The position numbers and the translations under genes are program-made. Shown here in pieces: positions 54,339 to 62,471 of a stretch of DNA of 64,000 nt (within the stretch, counting starts at the first letter, position 1; the number at the start of each line of letters is the position of its first letter). Below the pieces are notes generated by a model that did no database searches, was not told the DNA's origin, and was given only the letters and a program-made list of their open reading frames with translations. Source of the DNA: Neobacillus bataviensis LMG 21833 (GTDB lineage Bacteria; Bacillota; Bacilli; Bacillales; Cytobacillaceae). The DNA lies in NCBI RefSeq assembly GCF_000307875.1, contig NZ_AJLS01000097.1:52657-116656 (forward strand), given 5' to 3'.

Positions 54339-54970
54339 CTCATTTTTAAAACATGCTCAAGCAGGTTCAACATTCTTTAATAATGTCAATCTTTCGCAAT
54401 CGGGCGCGCGATTATGGAAGAAAATAATTATTTTAAATGGCTGTATTGCTAAGGCATCCTTATTCAAAAATTTAACAACTTTATTTAACCCCCATCCAAA
54501 ACAGGACGGGGGTATGCATGTTGAAGTATAAAACTTAAATAACTTATTGTAATCTTTACATTTTCTTATTCCGGGTTAAAAACTCGAGGCCAGTTGCGAG
54601 GTACCACAACGTAATACGTGCACCAATCAAGAAGCAGTGGGGAAATAAGGTAACCGATTGGCATGCTCGACATTGTCATCAGTTTCTTTCAGTAATAAAT
54701 TTTTATTTCTTTATTACTCTAGTTTCGCAACATGGAAGCCTTCTGTATTATTGAATTGCGCCCGATTGCTGAGGATCGGTAGAATCCCTTGAACGAGATA
54801 TCTGTACATGGAGTACCTCCTTAATTTTTAATGAAGTACTCTTTTTCCCCTTTTTTGATATGCAAAAATACCCTAAATCAGAATGCAGTTGTTTTAATCG
54901 CATTGCTTCGTTAGCATAGGGAGAACTGCTATGAAGAATACTAACCGTTGCCTGAGATAACCGTGCATCG
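54339..54970. other. intergenic region with repeat core B copies and possible remnants
   Basis: Core B of the dispersed repeat occurs at 54399-54417 (GGGCGCGCGATTATGGAAG) and 54757-54775 (GCGCCCGATTGCTGAGGATC). Between 54590 and 54690 a richer-GC stretch is open on the plus strand (ARYHNVIRAPIKKQWGNK) but unrecognised. On the minus strand near 54820-54960 an open piece HSDLGYFCISKKGKK may be another remnant. Confidence 0.4.
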
Positions 54971-55357
54971 TCAGAGATTTTGAACAATCTGAATTGGATT
55001 ACCGTCCGGATCTGCCACCCAAGCAATGAGCAGCCGACCGAGCCATTCGTGGGGTAAGACCAGGGCTTTAGCACCATTCGAAGTGACGGTTTCAAAGGCT
55101 GCAGCTGTATCATCCGTCCGCAAAATCACTGCAACACGCTGCCCATGAGACACGGGGTCGAGGCCGTGATCATCGCGCGTAGAGGAAACAGTTGCGATGC
55201 CTATTCTGTAGTCATCGAGAACCAAATCAATATGAATCGGTTCTCCATCGTATGGTACTCGAAAGGTCTCGGTATACCCTAGAATCTCGTAGCACGTAGC
55301 TGCTCAAACTACATCCGAACTGATCAGAATAACTTGGGGATTACGGAAGATCGACAA
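54971..55357 (-). pseudogene. VOC/glyoxalase protein with nonsense codon
   Basis: From TTG 55357, behind AATAGGAGGTG, the frame reads LSIFRNPQVILISSDVV, then TGA (55304-55306), then AATCYEILGYTETFRVP and IGIATVSSTRDDHGLDPV to ADPDGNPIQIVQNL. Intact relatives have SSDVxRAAxFY here, so TGA replaces a CGA Arg codon by one C-to-T change. The rest, including the C-terminal ADPDGNPIQ metal-binding strand, is intact. Confidence 0.75.
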
Positions 55358-55497
55358 TTTGTTACACCTCCTATTGTTCAAGTTTGAGCGTGAGCCATTA
55401 ATTTTTAGTTCAATTGTTTCGTGAAAAATCCTTTTTTTTATTCAATTAATGGCCCGATTATGAAAAAAGGACGCAAAACCTTATTCCGGATATGCAC

Positions 55498-55590
55498 CCG
55501 ATTGCTGAAGATCAAGATAATGATCATGATTGCTGCCTCTAGCTTGTAGAACTAACGCACCCGTTAGCTTAAGTACAGTCTTTCACAAAC
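55498..55590. repeat. dispersed repeat, cores B and A
   Basis: GCACCCGATTGCTGAAGATCAAGA (core B) and 40 bases later ACTAACGCACCCGTTAGCTTAAGTACAGTCTTTCACAA (core A). Confidence 0.65.
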
Positions 55591-55678
55591 ATCATACTAT
55601 CATTACCTAATTATTTATTTTTCTTGATTTTATTGAAGTATCATGTCCAACCGTTAAATATCTTATTATTAGGGGACA

Positions 55679-56281
55679 TTACGTTAATCCAATAAAAAGA
55701 TAAATGGCAGTTCCCCAGATAAACAGGGCGGAGCATTTGTTGAATATATTCATTAAACCTCCTGTTCCATCTAGCCTCTTCATGATTGCGCCCGCCAGCA
55801 TTAACCCAAAGAACCAAATCCAAGATACTGTAATACATGCAATTGTAAAAAAAACTTGTTCCGTTCCTTCATATTTTAATGCACTTGTCCCAATAACACC
55901 GACTATATCTAAAATGGCATGAGGATTTAATAAAGAAACGGATAAAGCGAAGATGATTTGTTGACAGATCGGTAATGCTTTATTAGTTTTAGTTGTTCTT
56001 GGTTCAGAGCGCCAAATAGCATATCCCATGTAAAGTAAAAATAAAATTCCAGTAATCATTAGGCTAATTCGTAGCCATTCAAATTGCAAGACGATAACGG
56101 ATAGCCCAAAGATGGCTAAAAGTATTAAAAATGTATCGCACAATGCAGCTGTAACAGTCGCAGGAAGTGCTCGAAGTAGCTTGGGCTGTGTGGCTCCCTG
56201 TGAAAATACAAATACATTCTGTACTCCTAAAGGTAAAATAAGACCGAATGCTAAGATTATTCCATGAAGAATGGCTTCCAT
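55679..56281 (-). CDS. LysE/ArgO-type amino acid exporter
   Basis: A 200-residue protein with six membrane helices. GIILAFGLILPLGVQNVFVF (quoted in part) and SLLNPHAILDIVGVIGT are LysE superfamily signatures, closest in appearance to ArgO/LysE exporters of basic amino acids. ATG follows AAAGGGAG. It is divergent from a MocR-type regulator 98 bases away, which probably controls it. Confidence 0.9.
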   Translation of the reverse strand: MEAILHGIILAFGLILPLGVQNVFVFSQGATQPKLLRALPATVTAALCDTFLILLAIFGLSVIVLQFEWLRISLMITGILFLLYMGYAIWRSEPRTTKTNKALPICQQIIFALSVSLLNPHAILDIVGVIGTSALKYEGTEQVFFTIACITVSWIWFFGLMLAGAIMKRLDGTGGLMNIFNKCSALFIWGTAIYLFIGLT

Positions 56282-56379
56282 ATAGTCAACTCCCTTTCAA
56301 TTACTATCGTACTATGATACAACTAAAAGAAAACAACCAATTGGATGCTTTTATATCCATCCAATTCGGGAGGGATTAG

Positions 56380-57801
56380 ATGAAATGGAGACCAAATCGT
56401 CATTCTCATTTGACCATTCAAGAGCAAATTGTGGATTGGATAAAATCTCGTATTGAACGAGGTGATTGGAGTGTTGGCACAAAGATTCCAACACAGCGCC
56501 AACTAGCAATGGAATTTAATGTGAATAGAAGCACCGTGCAACTTGCAATTGATGAATTAAAGGCGGATGGTTTTCTCGAATCAAAAATGGGGTCAGGAGT
56601 ATTTGTAGCTAATAATTCGTGGAATGTGCTTTTGGACAAAGCTCAACCGAATTGGCAGCAGCACATAGAATCAAGTATTCATAAACCAAACTACCATACG
56701 ATCCAACTCATCAATGAATATGAGCAAAAGAATCATATCATCCGCCTTGGAACAGGTGAATTATCACCAGAATTACTACCGACAAAGCAAATTGAACAGT
56801 CATTAAAGGCGATATCTCTTGATTCAAAGGCAATTGGTTATTCATCACCTCAAGGAAGTGAAAAGCTTCGGGGAATTTTATGTAATTATTTAGAAAAAAG
56901 AGGTATTCAAACAGATCCAGAGAACATTTTAATTGTTTCAGGTGCGCTGCAAGCACTTCAATTAATTGCAATTGGATTATTAGAAGAAGGTTCTATCGTC
57001 TTTCAAGAACAACCTTCGTATTTAAATTCTATCCATCCCTTTCAATCTTCTGGAATGCGAATAATTTCAGTTTTACGGGATGTACATTTAGCAGATACCT
57101 TACGGAGACTTAAAAGAAAAAGACAATCTTTATTTTACTGTGTACCAACATTACACAATCCAACAGGGAATAATTGGTCAGTAGAAGAAAGGGAAAACTT
57201 TTACAATGTGTGTAAAGAGCTACAAATTCCAATAATTGAAGATGATGTGTATCACGAACTGTTATTTGAATCATCCTTGCCAGCTATAAAGTCGTTTGAT
57301 ACATCAGGACAAGTGCTTTATATTGGCAGTGTGTCCAAAACGCTAAGTCCTGGATTACGGATTGGGTGGGTTGTTGCACCTTCACCTGTTGTCAGGCGAT
57401 TAGCTGATATCAAAATGCAAACGGATTATGGTTCAAGTGCTTTTTCTCAAGAAATCGTTGCACACTGGATATCATCTGGTTTATATGAAAGGCATTTAAT
57501 TAAACTCCGTGAACAACTGAGAAAAAGAGCTACATTTGTAGAAGAAATATTGGAACAACAATTCAAGAAAATTGCCACGTGGAAAAAGTCAGATGGTGGT
57601 TTCTATATATGGCTCAGGTTTCATGAACCTATTGTAAATAAGACTTTATTTCTGAATTTGGTTAATCAAAATGTTTTGATTAATCCAGGTTATATTTATG
57701 AAACAAGAGATCTACATCATATCCGTATTTCCTATGCCTATGCGTCATTTGAAGAATTAAAAGAAGGATTAAATATTTTATTAGAACTAATCCAGCATTA
57801 A
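56380..57801 (+). CDS. MocR/PdxR-family regulator (GntR-aminotransferase)
   Basis: A 473-residue two-domain regulator. Residues ~10-78 are a GntR winged helix (IPTQRQLAMEFNVNRSTVQLAI, quoted in part). Residues ~115-470 have the fold-type I aminotransferase domain, with PTLHNPTGNNWS, EDDVYHELLFESS and the PLP lysine in GSVSKTLSPGLRIGW. These proteins bind PLP or an amino acid as effector. Divergent orientation suggests control of the LysE-type exporter. ATG follows GGGAGGG. Confidence 0.92.
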   Translation: MKWRPNRHSHLTIQEQIVDWIKSRIERGDWSVGTKIPTQRQLAMEFNVNRSTVQLAIDELKADGFLESKMGSGVFVANNSWNVLLDKAQPNWQQHIESSIHKPNYHTIQLINEYEQKNHIIRLGTGELSPELLPTKQIEQSLKAISLDSKAIGYSSPQGSEKLRGILCNYLEKRGIQTDPENILIVSGALQALQLIAIGLLEEGSIVFQEQPSYLNSIHPFQSSGMRIISVLRDVHLADTLRRLKRKRQSLFYCVPTLHNPTGNNWSVEERENFYNVCKELQIPIIEDDVYHELLFESSLPAIKSFDTSGQVLYIGSVSKTLSPGLRIGWVVAPSPVVRRLADIKMQTDYGSSAFSQEIVAHWISSGLYERHLIKLREQLRKRATFVEEILEQQFKKIATWKKSDGGFYIWLRFHEPIVNKTLFLNLVNQNVLINPGYIYETRDLHHIRISYAYASFEELKEGLNILLELIQH

Positions 57802-57845
57802 GTAGCAGGCAAATACAGATTAACACGTCAAGAAATTAAATATAA

Positions 57846-57890
57846 AAAGACCAATTAATCAGCATTAAAATTGAGAAATTGGTCTTTCCA
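57846..57890 (+). terminator. terminator after MocR-type gene
   Basis: AAAGACCAATT and AATTGGTCTTT, 11-base arms with a 20-base loop, preceded by As and followed by a weak T tail; it could serve both strands. Confidence 0.65.
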
Positions 57891-57933
57891 GTTGAATAAT
57901 CCTTTGCTCTTTCCATTGGTCGAAATACTTTTG

Positions 57934-58182
57934 TTAACCCATTTCCTCAGCAGTCATGGTGTATTGCGTATCTCCCCATTTAAAAGTATGAGGTCCCGAC
58001 AATGCTTCATAGGTCGGATTTCCTTCTACATCCCCGAAAAGCGTTTCGAATGTATTCACATCCACTGAATGTGTTGTTCCATTCTCGTAGGTTTCAAGAA
58101 AAATGAAATCAACCTCTCCCTGTTCTGTATGCCCCTTAAAAATCAAGCCTGCTTCATTTAATGACAAATATAATTGATTCAT
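57934..58182 (-). CDS. small acidic protein of unknown function
   Basis: An 82-residue protein from ATG 58182 (MNQLYLSLNEAGLIFKG) after AGAGGTTGAG. It is acidic with many beta-prone stretches (VDFIFLETYENGTTHSVDV, then HTFKWGDTQYTMTAEEMG). No family recognised. Isolated gene between the MocR terminator and a repeat. Confidence 0.6.
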   Translation of the reverse strand: MNQLYLSLNEAGLIFKGHTEQGEVDFIFLETYENGTTHSVDVNTFETLFGDVEGNPTYEALSGPHTFKWGDTQYTMTAEEMG

Positions 58183-58224
58183 ACTCAACCTCTGCTCTCC
58201 CTGAAATATTCATTACCTTATTGC

Positions 58225-58313
58225 ACTAACCTGCGACTTTATTTGAAGAAGAAAAAAGCATTACCGTTGTTCCAGTAATGCACCCGTTAGCTTAAGTACA
58301 TTTCTTCACAATA
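58225..58313. repeat. dispersed repeat, two core-A-like parts
   Basis: CACTAACCTGCGACTTTATTTGAAG (58225-58249), an internal hairpin GCATTAC/GTAATGC, then GCACCCGTTAGCTTAAGTACATTTCTTCACAA (58280-58311). Confidence 0.6.
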
Positions 58314-58399
58314 GAATCGTAGTGTGCAATTAATTCTTTTCGATGACTTTTCGGAATTGAACCTAACTTTGGATCATATGTTAAAAAGAGGTGAATGAA

Positions 58400-58606
58400 A
58401 TGGATAAACATCTTAAACAAACATTTGAAATAAATTTTTTAAAAATAGGCATAATCGCCAATGCTGGAGTTATACAATTGGGTGTTGGGTCTGGTCATAA
58501 ACCACGTCTCCCTCATGCTGGATATACTCAAATCGGAACATCATTAGTACATCTAATGTCAAGTGCTCCTTCTGTCCCACTAGCATCACCAGTACGTCGA
58601 AATTAA
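58400..58606 (+). CDS. GerP-like spore germination protein
   Basis: A 68-residue protein from ATG 58400 after AGAGGTGA. FEINFLKIGIIANAGVIQLGVG resembles the start of GerPB/GerPD-type proteins (quoted in part), with the characteristic IG.I..AGV.Q.G pattern, and the C-terminus is Pro/Ser-rich. GerP proteins help germinants pass the spore coat. The full gerP operon is not present here, so this is a solitary paralogue. Confidence 0.65.
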   Translation: MDKHLKQTFEINFLKIGIIANAGVIQLGVGSGHKPRLPHAGYTQIGTSLVHLMSSAPSVPLASPVRRN

Positions 58607-58705
58607 AAAATTTGTATCTCCTTACGACGCCCTTTCTGTCAAATACGCATTATTCGTTTTTCTTCTTCAACTAAATTATACTATTCTGCCCCGTTCGTAT
58701 TATAA

Positions 58706-58739
58706 GGTCAGCCAGATATTTCTGGGTGACCATTTTTTA
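58706..58739 (+). terminator. rho-independent terminator
   Basis: GGTCAGCCAG and CTGGGTGACC form a 9-10-bp stem with one mismatch and are followed by ATTTTTTAT. It lies about 100 bases after the GerP-like gene. Confidence 0.8.
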
Positions 58740-58747
58740 TATAGTTT

Positions 58748-58882
58748 TATCATTACGGTAGCCGGGGTAGAACGTACCTGTCCATAGGAGGAGGATCCCG
58801 TTAGCCGCCATATCCACCTTACCTGGCAGACACCTCCTCAGGTAAGCGAAAAGACCGGCCATATTGCGGGCCGGTCTTTTTG
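58748..58882 (+). ncRNA. possible structured RNA between two terminators
   Basis: A GC-richer stretch without coding frame. An 8-bp stem CTTACCTG (58818-58825)/CAGGTAAG (58839-58846) holds a 13-base loop whose CCTCCT can pair with the upstream GGAGGAGG at 58787-58794, a pseudoknot-like arrangement. A strong terminator follows. Strand is assigned from that terminator's T tail and is not certain, because the terminator also serves the opposite gene. No known RNA family is recognised. Confidence 0.4.
58852..58882. terminator. strong bidirectional terminator
   Basis: AGACCGGCC-n8-GGCCGGTCT followed by TTTT on the plus strand and by TTTT on the minus strand. It ends the FMN reductase gene from the right. 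Confidence 0.9.
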
Positions 58883-58890
58883 TTGTTCAT

Positions 58891-59442
58891 TTAATTTTGT
58901 GATTTTACAAAGTCAATAAATGCTTCGACTTTACTGTCCAAGAAATTAAGCGTTCCTTCGTCAACTAATTGGCCTGATTGTTCATCAAACTTCTGATGGG
59001 CAAAACCGATTAGTACTTCATTTCCGCCCGGAGGAAGGATTCTTGCTTGAATGCCAGGGGCATCCAGAATTTCACGCAAATGCATTTGGGCACGGACGGT
59101 TCCGAGCATTCCCATAGTCGCACCGAGAGCCATGACTGGTTTGCCAATGAAAACCTTATCCACCCTCGAAGCCCAGTCCAAGGCGTTTTTCAAAACACCA
59201 GGAATCGACCAGTTGTATTCCGGAGTAATAATGACAACTCCGTCAGCATTTGAAACTGCCTCTTTGAATTCTTTTACAGACTGCGGCGGATTGTTTTCTT
59301 CATCTTGATCAAAATGAGGCAAGGAACGGATGTCGGCAATTTCCAAGTTCATTTTTTCTTTGTATCTTTCCTGCATTGTTTTAGCCAGCTGCATGTTATA
59401 AGACTCTTTCCTTAGACTTCCTACGAGTACAACAATATTCAT
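58891..59442 (-). CDS. NADPH-dependent FMN reductase
   Basis: A 183-residue flavodoxin-like protein. GSLRKESYN binds the FMN phosphate, ITPEYNWSIPGVLKNALDW is the conserved family block, and LGATMGMLGT the third. It reduces FMN or quinones with NAD(P)H. ATG follows CAGGAGG. The stop of a MarR remnant overlaps its start, so a MarR regulator once preceded it. Confidence 0.92.
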   Translation of the reverse strand: MNIVVLVGSLRKESYNMQLAKTMQERYKEKMNLEIADIRSLPHFDQDEENNPPQSVKEFKEAVSNADGVVIITPEYNWSIPGVLKNALDWASRVDKVFIGKPVMALGATMGMLGTVRAQMHLREILDAPGIQARILPPGGNEVLIGFAHQKFDEQSGQLVDEGTLNFLDSKVEAFIDFVKSQN

Positions 59443-59610
59443 CCTTTATTTCCTCCTGATGTATTGGTAATAATTTTTGAAATTAAATTATGTAACACTT
59501 CGGATTGTTCATCCGTTATTCCATTCAATACGGTTTTATGGGTATCCCTAAGAATAGGGATAACCACACTTTCAAGGCGTTTGCCTTCTTCGGTTAAATG
59601 ATTAAAGATT
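59439..59610 (-). pseudogene. C-terminal remnant of a MarR-family regulator
   Basis: After a TGA near 59611 the minus strand reads FNHLTEEGKRLESVVIPIL and TDEQSEVLHNLISKI to TGA at 59439-59441, overlapping the next ATG. This is the wing end and dimerisation helix of MarR proteins. The DNA-binding part is missing and the monooxygenase gene now abuts it. Confidence 0.65.
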
Positions 59611-59618
59611 CAACGTCA

Positions 59619-59948
59619 TCACGCATTCGTTATATGACTTCCCCATTCGCCCTTCGGTTGCAACCAGCTGACGCTTCTATCCACAATTAAATCGCCCAGT
59701 GTTCCTTCGTAATTCTTGCGGTATGGTTTAATAAATTCTTCCGCAAGCCAGCTATCTCTCGTGCCTTGCCATGTTTCATAAATGATCAAGTCATCCGGCT
59801 GATCCAGATCGTCCGATACAATGGCGCTAATGAATGCCTTCTCGGATGACATCTCCTCAATAAGGGAAGATAGCTCCTTGCGGAATTCTTCTTTCTTCCC
59901 TGGTTTAGCCTTAAAACGAATATTGAGTTGAACTTGTTGATTGGTCAT
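59619..59948 (-). CDS. antibiotic biosynthesis monooxygenase (ABM) family
   Basis: A 109-residue protein from ATG 59948 after TAGGAGGAG. The ferredoxin-like ABM domain shows NIRFKAKPGKKEEFRKELSS and IIYETWQGTRDSWLAE (quoted in part). Such dimers oxidise quinone-like or heme-related compounds without a cofactor, or help quinone detoxification as YgiN does. It is divergent from an HxlR regulator, a common pairing for quinone/aldehyde response genes. Confidence 0.85.
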   Translation of the reverse strand: MTNQQVQLNIRFKAKPGKKEEFRKELSSLIEEMSSEKAFISAIVSDDLDQPDDLIIYETWQGTRDSWLAEEFIKPYRKNYEGTLGDLIVDRSVSWLQPKGEWGSHITNA

Positions 59949-60003
59949 ATTGACTCCTCCTATAAATTTTATATTTTGCGGCGATTCCGTTACACCATTC
60001 CCC

Positions 60004-60107
60004 AAGTACTTGAAGAACAACTTACAAGATATAGTATCCTAATTAATTTTATTTTATATCTAATACCTTTAAGTACTTGAAGAACAACTTACAAGATATA
60101 GTATCCT
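60004..60107. repeat. 37-bp direct repeat in the ABM/HxlR intergenic region
   Basis: The same 37 bases (starting AAGTACTTGAAGAACAACTT) lie at 60004-60040 and 60071-60107, a 67-base period. They sit between divergent genes, so the duplication may have copied an operator or promoter. Confidence 0.9.
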
Positions 60108-60191
60108 TCAGTAAGCACATTAACGGAAGTACCCACTTTTTTGTGATATAGTAACTAAAAAGTAATAAATGTGGAATGGAGAGGTTTAGAC

Positions 60192-60548
60192 TTGAAAAAA
60201 TTTAGTTGTGGTTTTGAAGTGACAAAGGAAGTTATTGGCGGAAAATGGAAAGGTCTTGTATTATACTTTTTAATGAATGGACCAAAGAGAACGAGTGAAT
60301 TAAAGCGCATTGTCCCAAATATAACTCAGAAAATGCTGATTCAAACACTTAGAGAGCTTGAAGACAGTGGACTTGTGAGCAGAAAGATGTATAATCAAGT
60401 ACCACCGAAGGTTGAATATTCATCCACTGAACTTGGAGAATCTCTTAAACCTATCTTGCAGGAGCTCTGTCAATGGGGAAGCCATTATGCGGAGCAAGAG
60501 TATGCAGAAGGTGAATTTGAAATCGCACAACCAGAAGAGGCTTCTTAA
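60192..60548 (+). CDS. HxlR-family transcriptional regulator
   Basis: A 118-residue winged helix protein. TTG 60192 (LKKFSCGFEVTKEVIGGKW) follows GGAGAGG; GTG 60171 is an alternative. KWKGLVLYFLMNGPKRTSELKR and SQKMLIQTLRELE-like TQKMLIQTLRELEDSGLV form the HTH. An N-terminal Cys (CGFEV) is in the place where several HxlR members sense electrophiles or quinones. It probably represses the divergent monooxygenase and itself. Confidence 0.92.
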   Translation: MKKFSCGFEVTKEVIGGKWKGLVLYFLMNGPKRTSELKRIVPNITQKMLIQTLRELEDSGLVSRKMYNQVPPKVEYSSTELGESLKPILQELCQWGSHYAEQEYAEGEFEIAQPEEAS

Positions 60549-60934
60549 TGAGGAAACCAGCTTATAACACCTTATATGTAAGGTATTTTATTGTTGTACT
60601 AAGATTTGGCCATTTTAATTCGAAGTAGATGGCCTCGACTGATTCTTTAAGACCATTAAAGCTTCCTTAATGTAGTTAAAAACGGGGGTAGCGTCCTTGG
60701 AATCTACTTACGTTGAAATCCGAATTTTCCTGACGCTAACCCATTTATTATAGGGATTCTGCCCTGTTGTAACATAAGTAGAACTTCTTTACTTTTTACT
60801 ACAGGATTACTGGCACGACTATTAGAACAGAAAACAGTTACCAATTAGGTAACTGTTTTCTGTTCTCTAATATAAAATACTGAATTAATCTCACTCTGTT
60901 TCCAAATGGGTTCTCATTATCTATACAAAAGAAG
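60549..60934. other. intergenic region with a long perfect palindrome
   Basis: About 385 bases with no gene seen. It contains the 19-base-arm palindrome at 60824-60866. Confidence 0.5.
60824..60866. repeat. 43-bp perfect inverted repeat
   Basis: AGAACAGAAAACAGTTACC and GGTAACTGTTTTCTGTTCT are exact complements around a five-base loop AATTA. No long T tail follows on either strand, so it is not a textbook terminator. Confidence 0.85.
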
Positions 60935-61423
60935 TTAATTATTACGGTTTTTTTCTCCCCATTCACATAACTGTTCAATAGTTTGATGATACTTTTCGGG
61001 GAAATCAGAACTAAATCTTATGGCATCATTTTTGTTTTTTAAGATTATAAAACCATTAGGAGGATGAAGTTTTGTTTTATGCAAACTCATATCTTCATCA
61101 AGAGATACCATTACTTCTATATACGGCATAAGAGCTATCCTTGAGCGCTCTTCTTGAAATTTTAAATTTTCTTGATTCTGAATAAAAATCTTTTCATTTT
61201 GTTTAATAACCTTCATATTTTGGCTTAATGTTAAGCACACTGCGATTAAGGTTGCTGCCCCTCCAAGATAACTCCCCCAAAACGCCAACCATTCGGCATT
61301 ACCTAAATCCTTACCTGTATTTAAATCACCATATATATAAAAGATATTTAGACCCACAGGGATTAATACAATCAATAATGAAATAGGAATAATCCACTTA
61401 TTATCTTTAAAAAATTGTCTCAT
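60935..61423 (-). CDS. membrane protein of unknown function
   Basis: A 162-residue protein with two N-terminal membrane helices (WIIPISLLIVLIPVGLNIFY and AFWGSYLGGAATLIAVCLTL), then a coiled-coil-prone stretch and a soluble domain. The GSYLGG..TLI.V.LT pattern occurs in small membrane proteins of phage and island origin, of unknown function. ATG follows AGAGGAG. No partner nearby. Confidence 0.65.
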   Translation of the reverse strand: MRQFFKDNKWIIPISLLIVLIPVGLNIFYIYGDLNTGKDLGNAEWLAFWGSYLGGAATLIAVCLTLSQNMKVIKQNEKIFIQNQENLKFQEERSRIALMPYIEVMVSLDEDMSLHKTKLHPPNGFIILKNKNDAIRFSSDFPEKYHQTIEQLCEWGEKNRNN

Positions 61424-61571
61424 CTATTCTCCTCTGATTTATTATCGATAGTAGTCAAGGTATATAATACCAAATAATAGTCCTTTTCGCTTTCGAATAA
61501 ACTACTTTCTATTTATTTCAACTAGTTCAATATTCAAAGTAAAATACTCCTAATCATGACTAACCTTATTC

Positions 61572-61735
61572 AACTATCCTGCCAGTTACTTTAAGTATAA
61601 AACTTCACAATCTCTTCTAAACTCTAACATACATATCCAATTTTCTTGAAAGTGGTATGCAATTAAATGGCTATTTACATGAAGAATAGGCACATTTCTT
61701 ATTCTTGAAATGCGCCCGATTGTTGAACAAGAAAA
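61572..61735. repeat. dispersed repeat, full-length copy
   Basis: ACTATCCTGCCAGTTACTTTAAGTATAAAACTTCACAA (core A, 61573-61610) and AAATGCGCCCGATTGTTGAACAAGAAAAAG (core B, ~61708-61737), about 100 bases apart. It may be the best picture of the complete element. Confidence 0.7.
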
Positions 61736-61896
61736 AGAATAACAGTGGTAATCTAGGACTTAATCTTTCGTTCCAAGGTTGCTTCAGCTTCTATTTTTGG
61801 GTCATAAAAGACAAGTTGAATAACGATATAATTTGTAAAAAAACAATTCTTTTATTATTTCCGCACTTTTTTCTTTACTTTTTTATTATTGTTTTA

Positions 61897-61943
61897 TAAA
61901 ATCAGATAAAGATGATAACCATTATCCTGTTTATCTGATTTTA
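61897..61943. promoter_or_regulatory. operator candidates upstream of Rrf2-type gene
   Basis: TAAAATCAGATAAA and TTTATCTGATTTTA are 14-base perfect inverted arms 19 bases apart. Between them TGATAACCATTATCC (61913-61927) matches 12 of 14 positions of the Fur/PerR-type 7-1-7 box TGATAAT-n-ATTATCA. They lie 27 bases before the start codon, so binding should control transcription of the pair below. Confidence 0.55.
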
Positions 61944-61969
61944 TTCATTATAGAAATGTGGTGATTATT

Positions 61970-62431
61970 ATGCAAATTAAAAATGGATTCGAACAAAGTG
62001 TATATGCCATTTGTTTACTTAGTATGTTACCCGCTAAGTCCGTTTTACCAGGCGAAGCAATAAGTAACCAGATAGGAGCTTCACCGACTTATTTTCAAAA
62101 AATTTTAAGGAAGCTTGCAGATTCTGATCTAATTACTTCAGTTCCTGGTAAAAAAGGGGGATTTAAACTAAAAAAGACCCCTAGTGAAATAAGGATATAT
62201 GATATTTTCCTAGCAATCGAGGGACAACAAGCATTGTACTATTCCAATAATGTTTTAGGAGAAATGGTTCATAAGAAGGACAAAGAAGCATGTGTGCTAA
62301 GTGACTTAATGGAAAGAGCGGAAACTTCTTGGATAACAGTCTTAAAAAGTGAGACTATTTCCTCTCTATTTACAGAGTTGCATAAAGAAAAAGAATTGCA
62401 AGATTGGGTAAATCAAAATTTAGTTCAATAA
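61970..62431 (+). CDS. Rrf2-family transcriptional regulator
   Basis: A 153-residue regulator from ATG 61970. The winged helix includes AISNQIGASPTYFQKILRKL and VPGKKGGFKL (wing). The cluster-binding triple-Cys segment of IscR/NsrR is absent: only single Cys are seen (one in helix 1, one in EACVLSD), so it is a YwnA/CymR-like member sensing something else. It lies 40 bases before the nitroreductase gene, its likely target. Confidence 0.9.
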   Translation: MQIKNGFEQSVYAICLLSMLPAKSVLPGEAISNQIGASPTYFQKILRKLADSDLITSVPGKKGGFKLKKTPSEIRIYDIFLAIEGQQALYYSNNVLGEMVHKKDKEACVLSDLMERAETSWITVLKSETISSLFTELHKEKELQDWVNQNLVQ

Positions 62432-62471
62432 ACCAACAGCCAAAATTAACCATAGAATGGAGAAAATAATC

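Noticed and set aside
55304..55306. In-frame TGA in the VOC protein as a third selenocysteine
   Set aside because: The expected residue is Arg (one-base CGA to TGA change), the context is not redox-active and no GU-loop hairpin follows at ~13 bases.
60004..60107. CRISPR array
   Set aside because: Only two repeat units with one 30-base interval, no cas genes, and it sits in a promoter region.
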